Notes: generated by a model not told the origin, from the letters alone. 64,000 nt of DNA from Burkholderia seminalis DSM 23518 (GCF_902832885.1 NZ_CADFDK010000020.1:1-64000); one strand, 5' to 3'. Shown: positions 46,512 to 55,772, numbered from the stretch's first letter. Translations and numbers: made by a program.

Positions 46512-47657
46512 TCAACCACGCGTCAAGCGGATCAGCGCGATCTCGGACGGCACGCCGAAGCGGTTCGGCGGCCCCCAGTATCCGGTGCCGCGGCTCGTAT
46601 AAAGCCACATGTCGCCGAAGCGGTTCAGCCCGCCGATCACCGGCTGCTGCATCCGTACGAACGGCGGCCACGGCAGGAACTGGCCGCCGTGCGTATGGCC
46701 CGACAGCTGCACGGTGTAACCCGCGCGATTCGCCGCTTCCGCGCTGCGCGGCTGATGCGCGAGCAGGATCTTCGTGCCGACGTCGCGCGGTGCACCCGCC
46801 AGCGCCTGCTCGGGGTCGCTGCGATGCGCGGGATCGAACCCGCCGGCCGTGAAATCGGTCACGCCCGCGAGCACCGCGCGCGCGCCGTCATGCTCGATCA
46901 GCACGTGCTCGTTCAGCAGCACCGTCAGCCCGATGCGGCGGAACTCGTCGATCCACTCGTGTGCGCCCGCGTAATACTCATGATTGCCGGTCACGAGGAA
47001 GCTGCCGTGCCGCGACCGCATCTGGCCGAGCGGCGCCGTGTGGTCGCGCAGGCGCTTGACCGAACCGTCCACCACGTCGCCGGTCACGACCACCAGGTCG
47101 GCGTCGAGCGCATTGACCGCACGCACGATCCGTTCAATGTACGGCCGCTTGATCGTCGGCCCGACGTGGATGTCGGACAGCTGGACGATCGTCAGCCCGT
47201 CGAGCGCCGCCGGCAGCCCCGCCACCGGAATCGACACGCGCTTGACCGCCGCCGTGCGGCGCGCGCCGACGAACCCGATCGCGGTAACGAGCACCGCGGC
47301 CGCCAGCACGCCGAGCGCCGTGTCGGTCGCGGCGCCGCGCCACCCGCCGTCGTGTCCGAGATACCGCCACGCGACCACGCCGAGCAGCACGAACTCGCGC
47401 AGCAACGTCAGCACCAGCAGCGACGAAAAAAAACCCATCACGAGCGCGCCGGCCCAGCCGACCAGCGTCGCCGCCCAGCCTTCGTCGAAGCGGCGCGAGA
47501 ACATGCCGACCGGAATCAGCACGACGAAACTCGCCAGCACGAGCGCCGCGATCGTGCGCGCGACCGGCGACGCGAATGCATCGGGAATGATCCGCATCCC
47601 GACGTACAGATGGAACAGCACGCCGATTGCAATGAACCGGACAAAGAAACTTCGCAT
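46512..47657 (-). CDS. Membrane-anchored metallophosphoesterase
   Basis: A 381-residue protein. Four hydrophobic segments in the first 150 residues anchor it in the inner membrane. The C-terminal domain is a calcineurin-like phosphoesterase with all metal motifs: LSDIHVG, VTGDVVDG, TGNHEYY, LAHQPRS and LSGHTHGGQ. This YaeI/UDP-diacylglucosamine-hydrolase-like architecture is linked to lipid or nucleotide phosphoester cleavage. The start at 47657 is set by the first membrane segment. It appears to be a single gene. Confidence 0.85.
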   Translation of the reverse strand: MRSFFVRFIAIGVLFHLYVGMRIIPDAFASPVARTIAALVLASFVVLIPVGMFSRRFDEGWAATLVGWAGALVMGFFSSLLVLTLLREFVLLGVVAWRYLGHDGGWRGAATDTALGVLAAAVLVTAIGFVGARRTAAVKRVSIPVAGLPAALDGLTIVQLSDIHVGPTIKRPYIERIVRAVNALDADLVVVTGDVVDGSVKRLRDHTAPLGQMRSRHGSFLVTGNHEYYAGAHEWIDEFRRIGLTVLLNEHVLIEHDGARAVLAGVTDFTAGGFDPAHRSDPEQALAGAPRDVGTKILLAHQPRSAEAANRAGYTVQLSGHTHGGQFLPWPPFVRMQQPVIGGLNRFGDMWLYTSRGTGYWGPPNRFGVPSEIALIRLTRG

Positions 47658-47852
47658 GGAACACTCACCTTCGTTGCGATACCGCTTCCGCGACGCGCGG
47701 CACGGGGCTGTCCCGTACCGCACGTCGCGCCATACGCACGATGGTACACAGATCCCGCCCGTGACGACCGGTCGCGGCCGCGGGTGGAGGGCCGCGCGGC
47801 TTCACGCGACGGTCGGCCGTCCTCGCGCCGTGCTGTCCGTGCGCTGTAGCGC

Positions 47853-48230
47853 GTCGACCTCGAGCGCTTCACGCCCATCGCGGAGGCGGCCTGCCGGTGC
47901 CGGCAGCCAGCATGCGCATCGAGAATCTCGAAGAGCAGATCGTGACGAGCCCGCTGAGCCGCACGAGTCAGGGCGTCACGCCGACCGCGCCCGGTGAGGC
48001 GCTGCTTGCGCATGCACGCCGCGTGCCGCGCGACTATCTCGTCAACTACCCCGACGTGACGATCGACACGCAGGAGCGGCCGAGCCCCCACCTCGTGCGC
48101 GCGGTGCAGGAAGGCGTGGCCGACATCGGCATCGTCGCGGACGACGTGCGCACCGACGGGCTGCAAGCGATACCGTACCGGCGCGCCCGCCTCGCGCTCG
48201 CGGCCACGCCCGGCCGGCAGGACCGGCCGG
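47853..48230 (+). pseudogene. Decayed LysR-family regulator
   Basis: Scattered LysR pieces are readable. DLERFTPIAEAA (from 47856) matches the start of the N-terminal helix-turn-helix. After a frame change, ASMRIENLEEQI and LSRTSQGVTPTAPGEALLAHARRV match the recognition wing and linker. A jump then leads to RDYLVNYPDVTID and LVRAVQEGVADIGIVADDVRTD of the effector domain. The main helix-turn-helix, about 60 linker residues and the C-terminal third are missing. It lies just before an intact efflux operon, as LysR activators of such systems often do. Confidence 0.75.
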
Positions 48231-48596
48231 ATTCGCATACGGTCAGGCAGCAATCGATCGTTTCCACCGTCATTGCACTGCGTCGGCATGACAAAAGCCG
48301 CCTCCCTTCTTTCATCTGACGATCCTTTACAGTCCGTTAGCAACCCTACGCGAGCGTGCACTGGCAGAATCGCGGCGGGCCAGCCATCGTTGCGGAAACG
48401 CGCGGCCGGACGGACCGGCACGACCGTCGGCGCGTCCGCGAGCGCGCACCGCCCGTGCCGTGCACGCGCGCCGGATGGCTGGCGATCCGCATCGCGCTGA
48501 TTTATGATCGGCTCCGTACCCTGGAATCGTCGTCGCGGCGACGATCCGCATTGCGCCGCGCCCGGCATCCACCCCCAACGTCGAGCTCGTCACACC
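48231..48596. other. Gap upstream of efflux operon
   Basis: About 365 bases between the LysR remnant and the YtcA gene. It should hold the efflux promoter and former LysR site. No complete T-N11-A palindrome was clearly identified. Confidence 0.4.
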
Positions 48597-48890
48597 ATGA
48601 GAAAAACAATGCCGCGCGCGCCCCTGCGCGTTGCCGCCGCCCTGGCGCCCGCCCTGCCGCTCGCGGGCTGCGCGTCGCGAGGCGCCCCGTCGTACGTGCT
48701 GTTCGGCGCGTATTTCCCGCTCTGGCTCGTCAGCGCGATCGTCGGCGTCATCGGCGCGATCGTCGCGCACCGCGTGTTCGTCGCGACCGGCTGGGCCGCC
48801 ACCGTGCCTTACCAGCTCGCCGTCTGCACCGCGATCGGGCTCGTGGTCGCCGTGATCGTCTGGCTCACCGGCACGGGGCCGTTCGCATGA
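48597..48890 (+). CDS. YtcA-like small lipoprotein/membrane protein of efflux operon
   Basis: A 97-residue protein with a lipoprotein signal: LPLAGCAS puts the lipidated Cys at residue 25. Two hydrophobic helices follow (LFGAYFPLWLVSAIVGVIGA and QLAVCTAIGLVVAVIVW, shown separately). This is the pattern of the YtcA family found as the first gene of FUSC/HlyD efflux operons. It overlaps the HlyD gene by ATGA. Its role is unknown; it may assist assembly of the pump. Confidence 0.8.
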   Translation: MRKTMPRAPLRVAAALAPALPLAGCASRGAPSYVLFGAYFPLWLVSAIVGVIGAIVAHRVFVATGWAATVPYQLAVCTAIGLVVAVIVWLTGTGPFA

Positions 48891-49936
48891 AGGCCGCCGG
48901 ACTCCCCCGCCCGTCCGTGAAAGGCCGCGTGATCGCGCTCGCGATCGTCGCGCTCGGCATCGCCGCGCTCGTGTATGCGTACTACCGCACGGCGGCCTAC
49001 CCGTCCACCGACGACGCGTCGATCGACGCCGACGTCGTGCACGTCGCGTCGCCGGTCGGCGGCCGCATCGTGCAGCTCGCGGTGCACGAGAACCAGCGCG
49101 TCGCGAAGGGCGACCTGCTGTACGAGATCGATCCCGTGCCGTATCGGCTGTCGGTCGCGCAGGCGCAGGCCGACGTCGAACTCGCGCGCGCATCGCTCGA
49201 CACGCGCCGCCGCTCGCTGATCGGCGAGCGTTCGAACGCGGCGGTCGCCGCCGAGCAGGTCAAGCGCGCGACGCAGAACTACGATCTCGCGACGCGCGAC
49301 GTGAACCGCCTCGCGCCGCTTGCCGCGCAGGGCTACGTCAGCGCGCAGCAGTTCGACCAGGCGAAGGTCCGCCAGCGCGACGCGTCCGTGTCGCTCGCGC
49401 AGGCGCAGGAACAGCAGCACGCATCGGCCCGGACGATCGGCGACGAAGCCGACGCGATCGCGACGCTGCATGCGCGCGAAGCCGCGCTCGCACGCGCACA
49501 GCATGCACTCGACGATACGGTCGTGCGCGCGCCGCACGACGGGCTCGTGACGGGCCTGACCGTGCTCGCCGGCGAAACCCTCGCGCCGAACCAGTCGATC
49601 TTCACGCTGATCGACGCGCGCGAATGGTTCGCCGTCGGCAACTTCCGCGAGACGGCGCTGAGCCGCATCGCGGTCGGCGATTGCGCCACCGTCTATTCGA
49701 TGATCGACCGCAGCCGCCCGCTGACGGGCAAGGTCGTCGGCATCGGCGCCGGCATCGCGGACAGCGCGCGCATCAACCTGCCGCGCTCGCTGCCGATCGT
49801 GCAGAACTCGGTGAACTGGGTGCACGTCGCGCAGCGCTTCCCGGTGCGCGTGAAGCTCGACGAGCCCGACGCCGCGCTCGTACGCGTCGGCGCCAGCGCG
49901 ATCGTCGAGGTCCGGCATGGCACTGCCTGCCGCTGA
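48887..49936 (+). CDS. HlyD/EmrA-family periplasmic adaptor (membrane fusion protein)
   Basis: A 349-residue membrane fusion protein. One N-terminal helix (IALAIVALGIAALVYAYY) anchors it, followed by a lipoyl half (VHVASPVGGRIVQLAVHENQ), a long coiled-coil hairpin of about 120 residues, and the second lipoyl half with APHDGLVTGLTVLAGE. It bridges the inner-membrane FUSC protein and the outer-membrane channel. Its start overlaps YtcA and its end overlaps FUSC by 20 bp, so the operon is translationally coupled. Confidence 0.9.
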   Translation: MKAAGLPRPSVKGRVIALAIVALGIAALVYAYYRTAAYPSTDDASIDADVVHVASPVGGRIVQLAVHENQRVAKGDLLYEIDPVPYRLSVAQAQADVELARASLDTRRRSLIGERSNAAVAAEQVKRATQNYDLATRDVNRLAPLAAQGYVSAQQFDQAKVRQRDASVSLAQAQEQQHASARTIGDEADAIATLHAREAALARAQHALDDTVVRAPHDGLVTGLTVLAGETLAPNQSIFTLIDAREWFAVGNFRETALSRIAVGDCATVYSMIDRSRPLTGKVVGIGAGIADSARINLPRSLPIVQNSVNWVHVAQRFPVRVKLDEPDAALVRVGASAIVEVRHGTACR

Positions 49937-51947
49937 CGTTCGCGCGCCGGGCCCGCGCGAAGTCCTGCGACTGCTCGCGCCGTTTCCGGGGCGCACGGCC
50001 ATCGCCGTGCGCGTCGCGCTCATCTGCGCGCTGACCGCGCTCGTGACGGCCGCGAATGGCACGCCCGAAGCCGCGCTGTCCGCGTACGTCGTGTTCTTCA
50101 TGATCCGCGCCGACCGCGTGACGAGCATCGTGCTCGCGGCCGCGCTGCTGCTGATCGTCACGATCGTGATCGGGCTCGTGCTCGGCATCGCGATCTTCAG
50201 CATCGACTATTCGATCCTGCGGGTCGCCTGCATGGCCGTGCTGTCGGTCGCCCTCCTCTATCTGACTTCCGCCAGCAAGCTGCGCCCGGTGGGCGCGATC
50301 CTCGCGATGATCGTCGGCTTCGGGCTCGACCAGCTCGGCCTCGCGCCGTTCGGCGAGGCCGCGACGCGCGCGTTGCTCTATATCTGGCTGACGATCGCGA
50401 TCCCCGTCGGCGTGGCGATCGTCGTCAACCTGCTGATCGCGCCGTCGCCGCGCAAGCTCCTGCACGCGCAACTCGCGAAGCGGCTGCGGCTCGCCGCGCG
50501 ACGACTGCGCGGCGGCGACGATACACGCGCCGCGTTCGACGCGAGCCTGCGCGAAGGCGACAAGCAGTTGCTCACGTGGCTCAAGCTGTCGAAACTCGAA
50601 GGCTCGTCGAGCGCCGCCGACGTCGCGGCGCTGCGGCAGGCCATCGCGTCGAGCACCGCGCTGATGGTCGGCGTCGCGCTGGCCGATCGCGAACCGGACG
50701 CACGGCTGCCCGATGCGTTCGCCGCGCCGATCGCCGCGACGCTCGACGACATGGCCGCCATTCTCGAACGCGGCGGCTACCCGGTCGACGTGACGCTCGC
50801 GCTGCCGCCCGCCGACGCGCTGCCGCCGCTCGCGCGCATCGCCGCGACCGACCTCCATGCCGCGATCACGCGTTTCGCGGAGCCGGGCGCGACGGCCGAT
50901 GCCGCGGCCGCCGCCCCTGCCGCCATACCCGAAGCCCCCGCGCCGGCCGCACGCGGCGGCTTCTTCCTGCCCGACGCCCGCACCAATCCCGACCACATCC
51001 GTTATGCGCTGAAGACGACCGCCGCGGCGATCTTCTGCTACCTGCTGTACTCGCAACTCGACTGGTCGGGCATCCATACCTGCGTCGTCACCTGCTACAT
51101 CGTGTCGCTCGGCTCGACGGCCGAAACGGTCGAGAAGCTCACGCTGCGGATCGTCGGCTGCATGGTCGGCGCGCTGCTCGGCACCGCCGCGCTCGTGTTC
51201 GTCGTGCCGGCGCTGTCGTCGGTCGGCCACCTGATGGCGCTCGTGTTCGCCGGCGCGTGGCTGTCCGCGTGGATCGCATTCGGCTCGCCGCGCATCGCGT
51301 ACGCGGGTTTCCAGATCGCGTTCGCGTTTTTCCTGTGCGTGATCCAGGGCGCCGGCCCCGGCTTCGACCTGACGATCGCGCGCGACCGCACGATCGGCAT
51401 CCTGCTCGGCAACGTCGTCGTGTATCTCGTGTTCACGCGCATCTGGCCCGTCAGCATCGGCAAGCAGATCGACGTCGCGCTCGCCGCGCTGCTCGACCAG
51501 TGGCGGCGGATCGCGCGGATCGCGCAGCCGGCCGAGCGACGCACACTCGCGGCCGAAGCGTTCGCGCGCCATGGCGCGATCACGCAGGAGCTCGGCCTGG
51601 TCCATTACGAACCGTCGTGGGTCCGACCGGCCGCGACGTGGCTGGCCACGCGGCGGCGCGCGCTCGCGGAACTCGGCGCGCTCGAAGGCCCGCTGTTCCT
51701 GCTCGCCGAACGCCAACCCGGCGACATCGCGATCGACTCGCAACTCGCGCGCGTGACCGAACCGGGCGGCGACAACGCCGTGCCCCGTCCGGACGCCCGC
51801 GCACCCTCGGCCGCGCCGCCGGGCGCCGCCCCCACCGACCCCGCACGCGACGCGCTGCTGAACCTGATCGACACGCGGCTCGCGCAGATCGCCGACGCCG
51901 CCCGTCCAGCCACACCGAAGGAGCCTGCCCCCCATGCGTCGACCTGA
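49917..51947 (+). CDS. FUSC family inner-membrane transporter (fusaric acid resistance-like)
   Basis: A 676-residue protein with two groups of membrane helices (residues about 30-180 and 365-500) separated by a soluble region, the duplicated FUSC layout. HYALKTTAAAIFCYLL-type helix (residues near 365) and IHTCVVTCYIVSLGSTAETVEK regions are typical, read here as short pieces. Related FusB/AaeB proteins export fusaric acid, p-hydroxybenzoate and other aromatic acids. The C-terminus is Pro/Ala-rich and cytosolic. The substrate is unknown. Confidence 0.88.
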   Translation: MALPAADVRAPGPREVLRLLAPFPGRTAIAVRVALICALTALVTAANGTPEAALSAYVVFFMIRADRVTSIVLAAALLLIVTIVIGLVLGIAIFSIDYSILRVACMAVLSVALLYLTSASKLRPVGAILAMIVGFGLDQLGLAPFGEAATRALLYIWLTIAIPVGVAIVVNLLIAPSPRKLLHAQLAKRLRLAARRLRGGDDTRAAFDASLREGDKQLLTWLKLSKLEGSSSAADVAALRQAIASSTALMVGVALADREPDARLPDAFAAPIAATLDDMAAILERGGYPVDVTLALPPADALPPLARIAATDLHAAITRFAEPGATADAAAAAPAAIPEAPAPAARGGFFLPDARTNPDHIRYALKTTAAAIFCYLLYSQLDWSGIHTCVVTCYIVSLGSTAETVEKLTLRIVGCMVGALLGTAALVFVVPALSSVGHLMALVFAGAWLSAWIAFGSPRIAYAGFQIAFAFFLCVIQGAGPGFDLTIARDRTIGILLGNVVVYLVFTRIWPVSIGKQIDVALAALLDQWRRIARIAQPAERRTLAAEAFARHGAITQELGLVHYEPSWVRPAATWLATRRRALAELGALEGPLFLLAERQPGDIAIDSQLARVTEPGGDNAVPRPDARAPSAAPPGAAPTDPARDALLNLIDTRLAQIADAARPATPKEPAPHAST

Positions 51948-53478
51948 ACCGCCGGCCGCCTCGATCGCCGTAGCCGCCCTCGCGACCGCCGTCGCACTGG
52001 CCGGTTGCGCGACGTCGTCGATCGACCTGGCGCCGGAGGCATCCGACCGCCCGTGGCAGCCGCAAACGTCGGCCGCGGGCGACATCGTGCCGGGCCCGCC
52101 GCGCGCGTCCGCGCCAGGCGCGCACGACTACACGCTGCCCGCGTCGCCGGCGCTCGCGTCGGTCTCGCCGCCGGCCGTGCTCGATGCCGCGCATCCGTAC
52201 ACGCTGCCCGAGCTGATCGATCTCGCCGAATCGGCGAACCCGCTCACCCGCATCGCATGGAACGACGCACGCAATGCGGCGCTCGCGGTCGGCCTCGCCA
52301 AGGCCGCCTACCTGCCGCGCCTGTCGGCGACCGCGATGGGCGCGTACCAGACGAGCCACGGCTCGACGTCCACGATCCTCGGCGATTCGTCGAGCGACAC
52401 CACCGTGCACGGCACGATTTCGGCGCTGTCGCTGCAATGGCTGCTGTTCGATTTCGGCGGTCGCGCGGCGCGCGTCGAAGCGGCCGAACAGGCCTCGATC
52501 GCGTCGAACGTCGCGTTCACGGCCGTGCACCAGCAGGTGATCCACGACGTGACGGTCTCGTACTACCGTTACGAAGCCGCGCGCTCGCGCGCCGTCAGCG
52601 CCCAGCAGGGTCTCGCGAACGCGGACGCGATCCTCGCGGCGGCGCGCGCGCGGCTCAAGCACGGCGTCGGCACGGTCGTCGAGCTCGCGCAGGCGACGCA
52701 GAACCGCGCGCAGGCGAACCTCGCGCTCGTCCAGGCAAACGGCGCGGAAAGCGACAGCTACCTCGCGCTCGTCTCCGCGCTCGGCATCTCGCCGCTGTCG
52801 AAGCCGACGATCGCCGCGCTGCCGAAGCGGCCGCTGCCACCCGCGCTCGGCTCGTCGGTCGATGCAATCGTGTCGGATGCGATCGCGCGCCGCCCCGACC
52901 TGCAGGGCGCGTTCGCGCTCGAAAAGGCCAATCGCGCGAAGATCAAGGCCGCCGAAGCCGCGTTCATGCCGAAGATCTTCCTGTCCGCGTCGACGTCATA
53001 CGCGAGTGGCGGCACGGCCATTTCCGCGCTACCGGCGATCGGCGACCAGGCGCCGACCGTCAACCTGAACGGCAGCCGCTACGGCGGCGGCGTGTTTCTC
53101 GGCGTGACGATCCCGCTGTACGACGGCGGCCTGCGCTCGGCCGTGCTGATGCAGGCGCGCAACGATGCGGAAAGCGCGTCCGCGCGCCTCACGCGGACCA
53201 AGGAGGAAGCCGTGCGGCAGGTCGTCGCCGCGCAGAACGCGGTGCAGACGAGCCTCGCGTCGCACGACGCGGCCAAGGCGCTCGTCGATGCCGCGCAGAC
53301 CAGCTACGACGCGGCGCTGACCGCGTACCGCAACGGCGTCGGCTCGGTCACCGATGCGACGATCGCGCAGAGCCAGCTGCTCGCGGCCCGAAACGCGGAG
53401 GTCGACAGCTATGCCGGCGCGCTATCGGCCGCCGCCGCGCTCGCGCTCGCGACGGGCACGATCGGCGCCGCGCAGTAG
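51934..53478 (+). CDS. NodT-family outer-membrane efflux lipoprotein (TolC-like)
   Basis: A 514-residue outer-membrane factor. The lipobox ALAGCATS places the lipidated Cys at residue 25. Two TolC-type repeats follow: YTLPELIDLAESANPLTRIAW near 89 and SDAIARRPDLQGAFALEKANR near 310 (short pieces). It forms the trimeric exit duct for the pump. It overlaps FUSC by 14 bp. The four genes from 48597 to 53478 form one complete aromatic-acid-type efflux system whose LysR regulator is decayed. Confidence 0.9.
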   Translation: MRRPEPPAASIAVAALATAVALAGCATSSIDLAPEASDRPWQPQTSAAGDIVPGPPRASAPGAHDYTLPASPALASVSPPAVLDAAHPYTLPELIDLAESANPLTRIAWNDARNAALAVGLAKAAYLPRLSATAMGAYQTSHGSTSTILGDSSSDTTVHGTISALSLQWLLFDFGGRAARVEAAEQASIASNVAFTAVHQQVIHDVTVSYYRYEAARSRAVSAQQGLANADAILAAARARLKHGVGTVVELAQATQNRAQANLALVQANGAESDSYLALVSALGISPLSKPTIAALPKRPLPPALGSSVDAIVSDAIARRPDLQGAFALEKANRAKIKAAEAAFMPKIFLSASTSYASGGTAISALPAIGDQAPTVNLNGSRYGGGVFLGVTIPLYDGGLRSAVLMQARNDAESASARLTRTKEEAVRQVVAAQNAVQTSLASHDAAKALVDAAQTSYDAALTAYRNGVGSVTDATIAQSQLLAARNAEVDSYAGALSAAAALALATGTIGAAQ

Positions 53479-53497
53479 CACGGCCGCCGCAAGGCGG

Positions 53498-53527
53498 TTG
53501 ACGCCTGCGCGCGCCGCCCACTAGAAT
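53498..53527 (+). promoter_or_regulatory. mgtC promoter
   Basis: TTGACG (53498-53503), an 18-bp spacer and TAGAAT (53522-53527) make a strong sigma-70 promoter 260 bases before the mgtC start, implying a leader of about 250 bases. Confidence 0.65.
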
Positions 53528-53533
53528 GCCGCC

Positions 53534-53785
53534 CATTCTTCCTTCAGGAACCATCGTGGACAGTTGCAGCACTCCGTTGCGTGCGCCGCTTGCCGCCTGA
53601 ACGCCTGTCCGACGCAGTTCTCCTGCCCCGGCTCGCGTTCCGCGAGCCCGCACGCCCCCCGTTACACACTGAATGACGCATTCGCGCGGTACAGTACCGC
53701 GCGATGACGGCCGTCCACGCGTCGCCCATGGCCTTGCGCCGCGGCGACGACGGCCGGCGCGCGCTTCTTGCACGGCAGGACAACC
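53534..53785 (+). promoter_or_regulatory. Structured 5' leader of mgtC
   Basis: The leader contains a 14-codon reading frame (GTG at 53556, TGA at 53598-53600) with AGGA upstream. Hairpin 1 is GGCTCGCG/CGCGAGCC (53630-53648, 3-base loop). Hairpin 2 has 10-bp arms CGCGCGGTAC and GTACCGCGCG around one base (53683-53703). The plan resembles leader-controlled mgtC in enterics, but no homology was tested. Confidence 0.45.
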
Positions 53786-54493
53786 ATGACTTTCGATTTC
53801 GCACTCCGTCTTTTCACCGCGTTCGCCTGCGGCGTCGCCATCGGCCTCGAGCGCCAGATGCGCCAGCGCACGGCCGGCCTGCGCACCATCACGCTCGTCG
53901 CCAGCGGCGCGTGCCTGTTCGTCACGCTCGGCGTACTGACCGGCAATGGCGTCGCGGGCGTCACGCAGATCGCCGCCTACGTCGTGTCGGGCGTCGGCTT
54001 TCTCGGCGGCGGCGTGATCATGCGCGACAAGGGCTCGATCCAGGGCATCAACACGGCCGCGACGCTGTGGTGCTCGGCCGCCGTCGGTGTGCTGGCCGGC
54101 TCCGGCCATTACGTGCCCGCACTGGCCGGCACCGGCGTCGTGCTGCTCACCAATACCGTGCTGCGCGGTGTCAGCCAGGCGATCAACGCGACGCCCGTCT
54201 CGAACGCCGATCTCGTGCGCGAATACCAGATCACGGTGATCTGCCTGGCCGCCGACGAAGTGCACATCCGCACGCTGCTGTCGAACGCGATGTACGCGAA
54301 GCCGCTGTCGTTCCAGAGCCTGACGAGCGAGGACGTACCCGATCAGCCGGACCGGCTGAAGGTGACCGCGACGTTGAAGCTGCATCCGAAGGATCAGCAG
54401 AAGCTCGAACAGATCGCGAGCCGGATGAGCATGGAGAAGAGCATTTCCAGCGTGAGCTGGACCGCGAAGGAAGCGGAACCGATGATGGAGTGA
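53786..54493 (+). CDS. mgtC: MgtC/SapB family membrane protein
   Basis: A 235-residue MgtC-family protein. The N-terminal four to five helices carry IGLERQMRQRTAGLRT, then SGVGFLGGGVIMRDKG and IQGINTAATLWCSAAVG, the family hallmarks. The C-terminal 80 residues form the ACT-like soluble domain found in longer MgtC proteins. MgtC promotes survival in low magnesium and inside macrophages and inhibits F1Fo-ATPase in Salmonella. It is convergent with cepR. The long structured leader is the main regulatory hint. Confidence 0.85.
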   Translation: MTFDFALRLFTAFACGVAIGLERQMRQRTAGLRTITLVASGACLFVTLGVLTGNGVAGVTQIAAYVVSGVGFLGGGVIMRDKGSIQGINTAATLWCSAAVGVLAGSGHYVPALAGTGVVLLTNTVLRGVSQAINATPVSNADLVREYQITVICLAADEVHIRTLLSNAMYAKPLSFQSLTSEDVPDQPDRLKVTATLKLHPKDQQKLEQIASRMSMEKSISSVSWTAKEAEPMME

Positions 54494-54535
54494 GCGGCGT
54501 GGCGGCCGCCGCATCCGGCGCCGCCCTCGCCTGCG

Positions 54536-55255
54536 TCACGGCGCGTCGATGAGCCCGGCCGAAATCGCCTTCACGACCGCCTGGACCTTGTTGGTCGCGC
54601 CGAGCTTCTCGAGGATGTTGTTGACGTGGAAGTTGACCGTCCGCTCCGAGATGCTGAGGATCTGGCCGATTTCGCACGCGGTCTTGCCCTCGGCCGTCCA
54701 GCACAGCACCTCGCGCTCGCGCGCGGTCAGCGTGACGCCCGCCGCGGGCGACAGCTTCGGCACCATGAAGCGGCTCATCAGCGAATGCGACAGGTTCGCG
54801 AGCCAGTTCGTCTGCAGCGTCAGCATGTTGATTTCGGCAGGCGTCAGCCGGTCGGCATGGCGCGCGATGCTCAGCAGGCCGAACGCGCCGCGGGCCGCCC
54901 AGCTCGACTGCGCGACGCCCACCGACAGCCCGAAATCGCGCGCGTCCTGCCACAGCGGGCACGGGTCGATCCGGTCGACATCCGGCCAGACGATCATGTT
55001 GGTGCTCAGCGCGCCGTCGCGAACCGTCGAATCGATCTCGATGTAGTTTTGCGCCTGGTAGTGCGCCATCCAGCCGTCGGGATAGGTATTGAAGATGGCG
55101 ACCGACGGCTTCGATACGGGCAGCGGTACGCGAATGCCGTAGCAGCAGTATTCGAATCCCAGCCGCCTCGAATAGGCGGCGATCCGCTGGAAGAGCTGCT
55201 GCTCGTCTTCCGCGGCGCTGAATTGTTGATAGGCATCCTGCCAGCGCAGTTCCAT
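54536..55255 (-). CDS. cepR: LuxR-type quorum-sensing regulator CepR
   Basis: A 239-residue LuxR-type activator that I recognise as CepR of the Burkholderia cepacia complex. The autoinducer-binding domain has WMAHYQAQNYIEIDSTVRDG and WQDARDFGLSVGVAQSSW. The C-terminal GerE-type helix-turn-helix has LTAREREVLCWTAEGKT and ISERTVNFHVNNILEKLG. It binds N-octanoyl-homoserine lactone and then cep boxes. It is divergent from rsaM. Protease, siderophore and virulence genes are known targets in the group. Confidence 0.96.
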   Translation of the reverse strand: MELRWQDAYQQFSAAEDEQQLFQRIAAYSRRLGFEYCCYGIRVPLPVSKPSVAIFNTYPDGWMAHYQAQNYIEIDSTVRDGALSTNMIVWPDVDRIDPCPLWQDARDFGLSVGVAQSSWAARGAFGLLSIARHADRLTPAEINMLTLQTNWLANLSHSLMSRFMVPKLSPAAGVTLTAREREVLCWTAEGKTACEIGQILSISERTVNFHVNNILEKLGATNKVQAVVKAISAGLIDAP

Positions 55256-55276
55256 TCGTTCTCCGACAACGTCACG

Positions 55277-55299
55277 CTGTCATACTTGTCAGGTTCCAG
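55277..55299. promoter_or_regulatory. Degenerate cep-box candidate between cepR and rsaM
   Basis: The 23 bases begin CTGTCATACTTGTCAG and end GTTCCAG. They fit the cep-box pattern CTGT-N-A-N3-TT-N-CCAGTT-N-CAG if one inserted G and one substitution are allowed. It is 22 bases upstream of the cepR start and 30 bases upstream of rsaM. Confidence 0.35.
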
Positions 55300-55328
55300 C
55301 ACCCGTTCGAGGCTGATACATTCCGCGC

Positions 55329-55772
55329 ATGACCTCACCTTTGCTGCACCCGGTCCCCGGCCCGTCCCCGGACGGCTACGTACGCCTGTCAAAAGACGCA
55401 CTGGCCGTGCTTGCACTCGACCATGTCTCGAGCGGCCTCGACGCATCCTTGCTGGCCGAACTGCGCGACAGCGCGATCGACGCACGCCTCGCCGGCTACA
55501 CCGAATGGCACCGCGCGGCCAGTGCCGGCGCCCCTTACGTGACGGTCGGCTGGGACTGGTACCTCGAACGCGCGACGGGCACGTTCGTGATCGCGGGCGG
55601 CGACGTCCGCAGCAACGTGATGGTCGTCGATGCCACCGGCGCCGACATCGGCATGGTCCGCACGGCCGCCGCGCTCGCCGCGCGGCTTGCCGGCATGGAC
55701 TGGCCCGCCGCGGTCGCGTCGGCCGTGCTCGGTCGCAACGACACCTATCATGCCGGTCCCACGCTCCAGTGA
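55329..55772 (+). CDS. rsaM: Quorum-sensing modulator RsaM
   Basis: A 147-residue protein between cepR and cepI, the position and size of RsaM in the Burkholderia cepacia complex (DUF4902 type). GWDWYLERATGTFVIAGGDVRSN near residue 75 (as two short pieces) is a conserved core. RsaM lowers homoserine-lactone output by a mechanism still unresolved and has no known DNA-binding or enzyme motif. The start at 55329 lies 74 bases from the cepR start, with which it shares a divergent promoter region. Confidence 0.92.
   Translation: MTSPLLHPVPGPSPDGYVRLSKDALAVLALDHVSSGLDASLLAELRDSAIDARLAGYTEWHRAASAGAPYVTVGWDWYLERATGTFVIAGGDVRSNVMVVDATGADIGMVRTAAALAARLAGMDWPAAVASAVLGRNDTYHAGPTLQ

Noticed and set aside
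53483-53498. Terminator after the efflux operon
   Set aside because: GCCGCC-GCAA-GGCGGT is short and lacks a U-tract.
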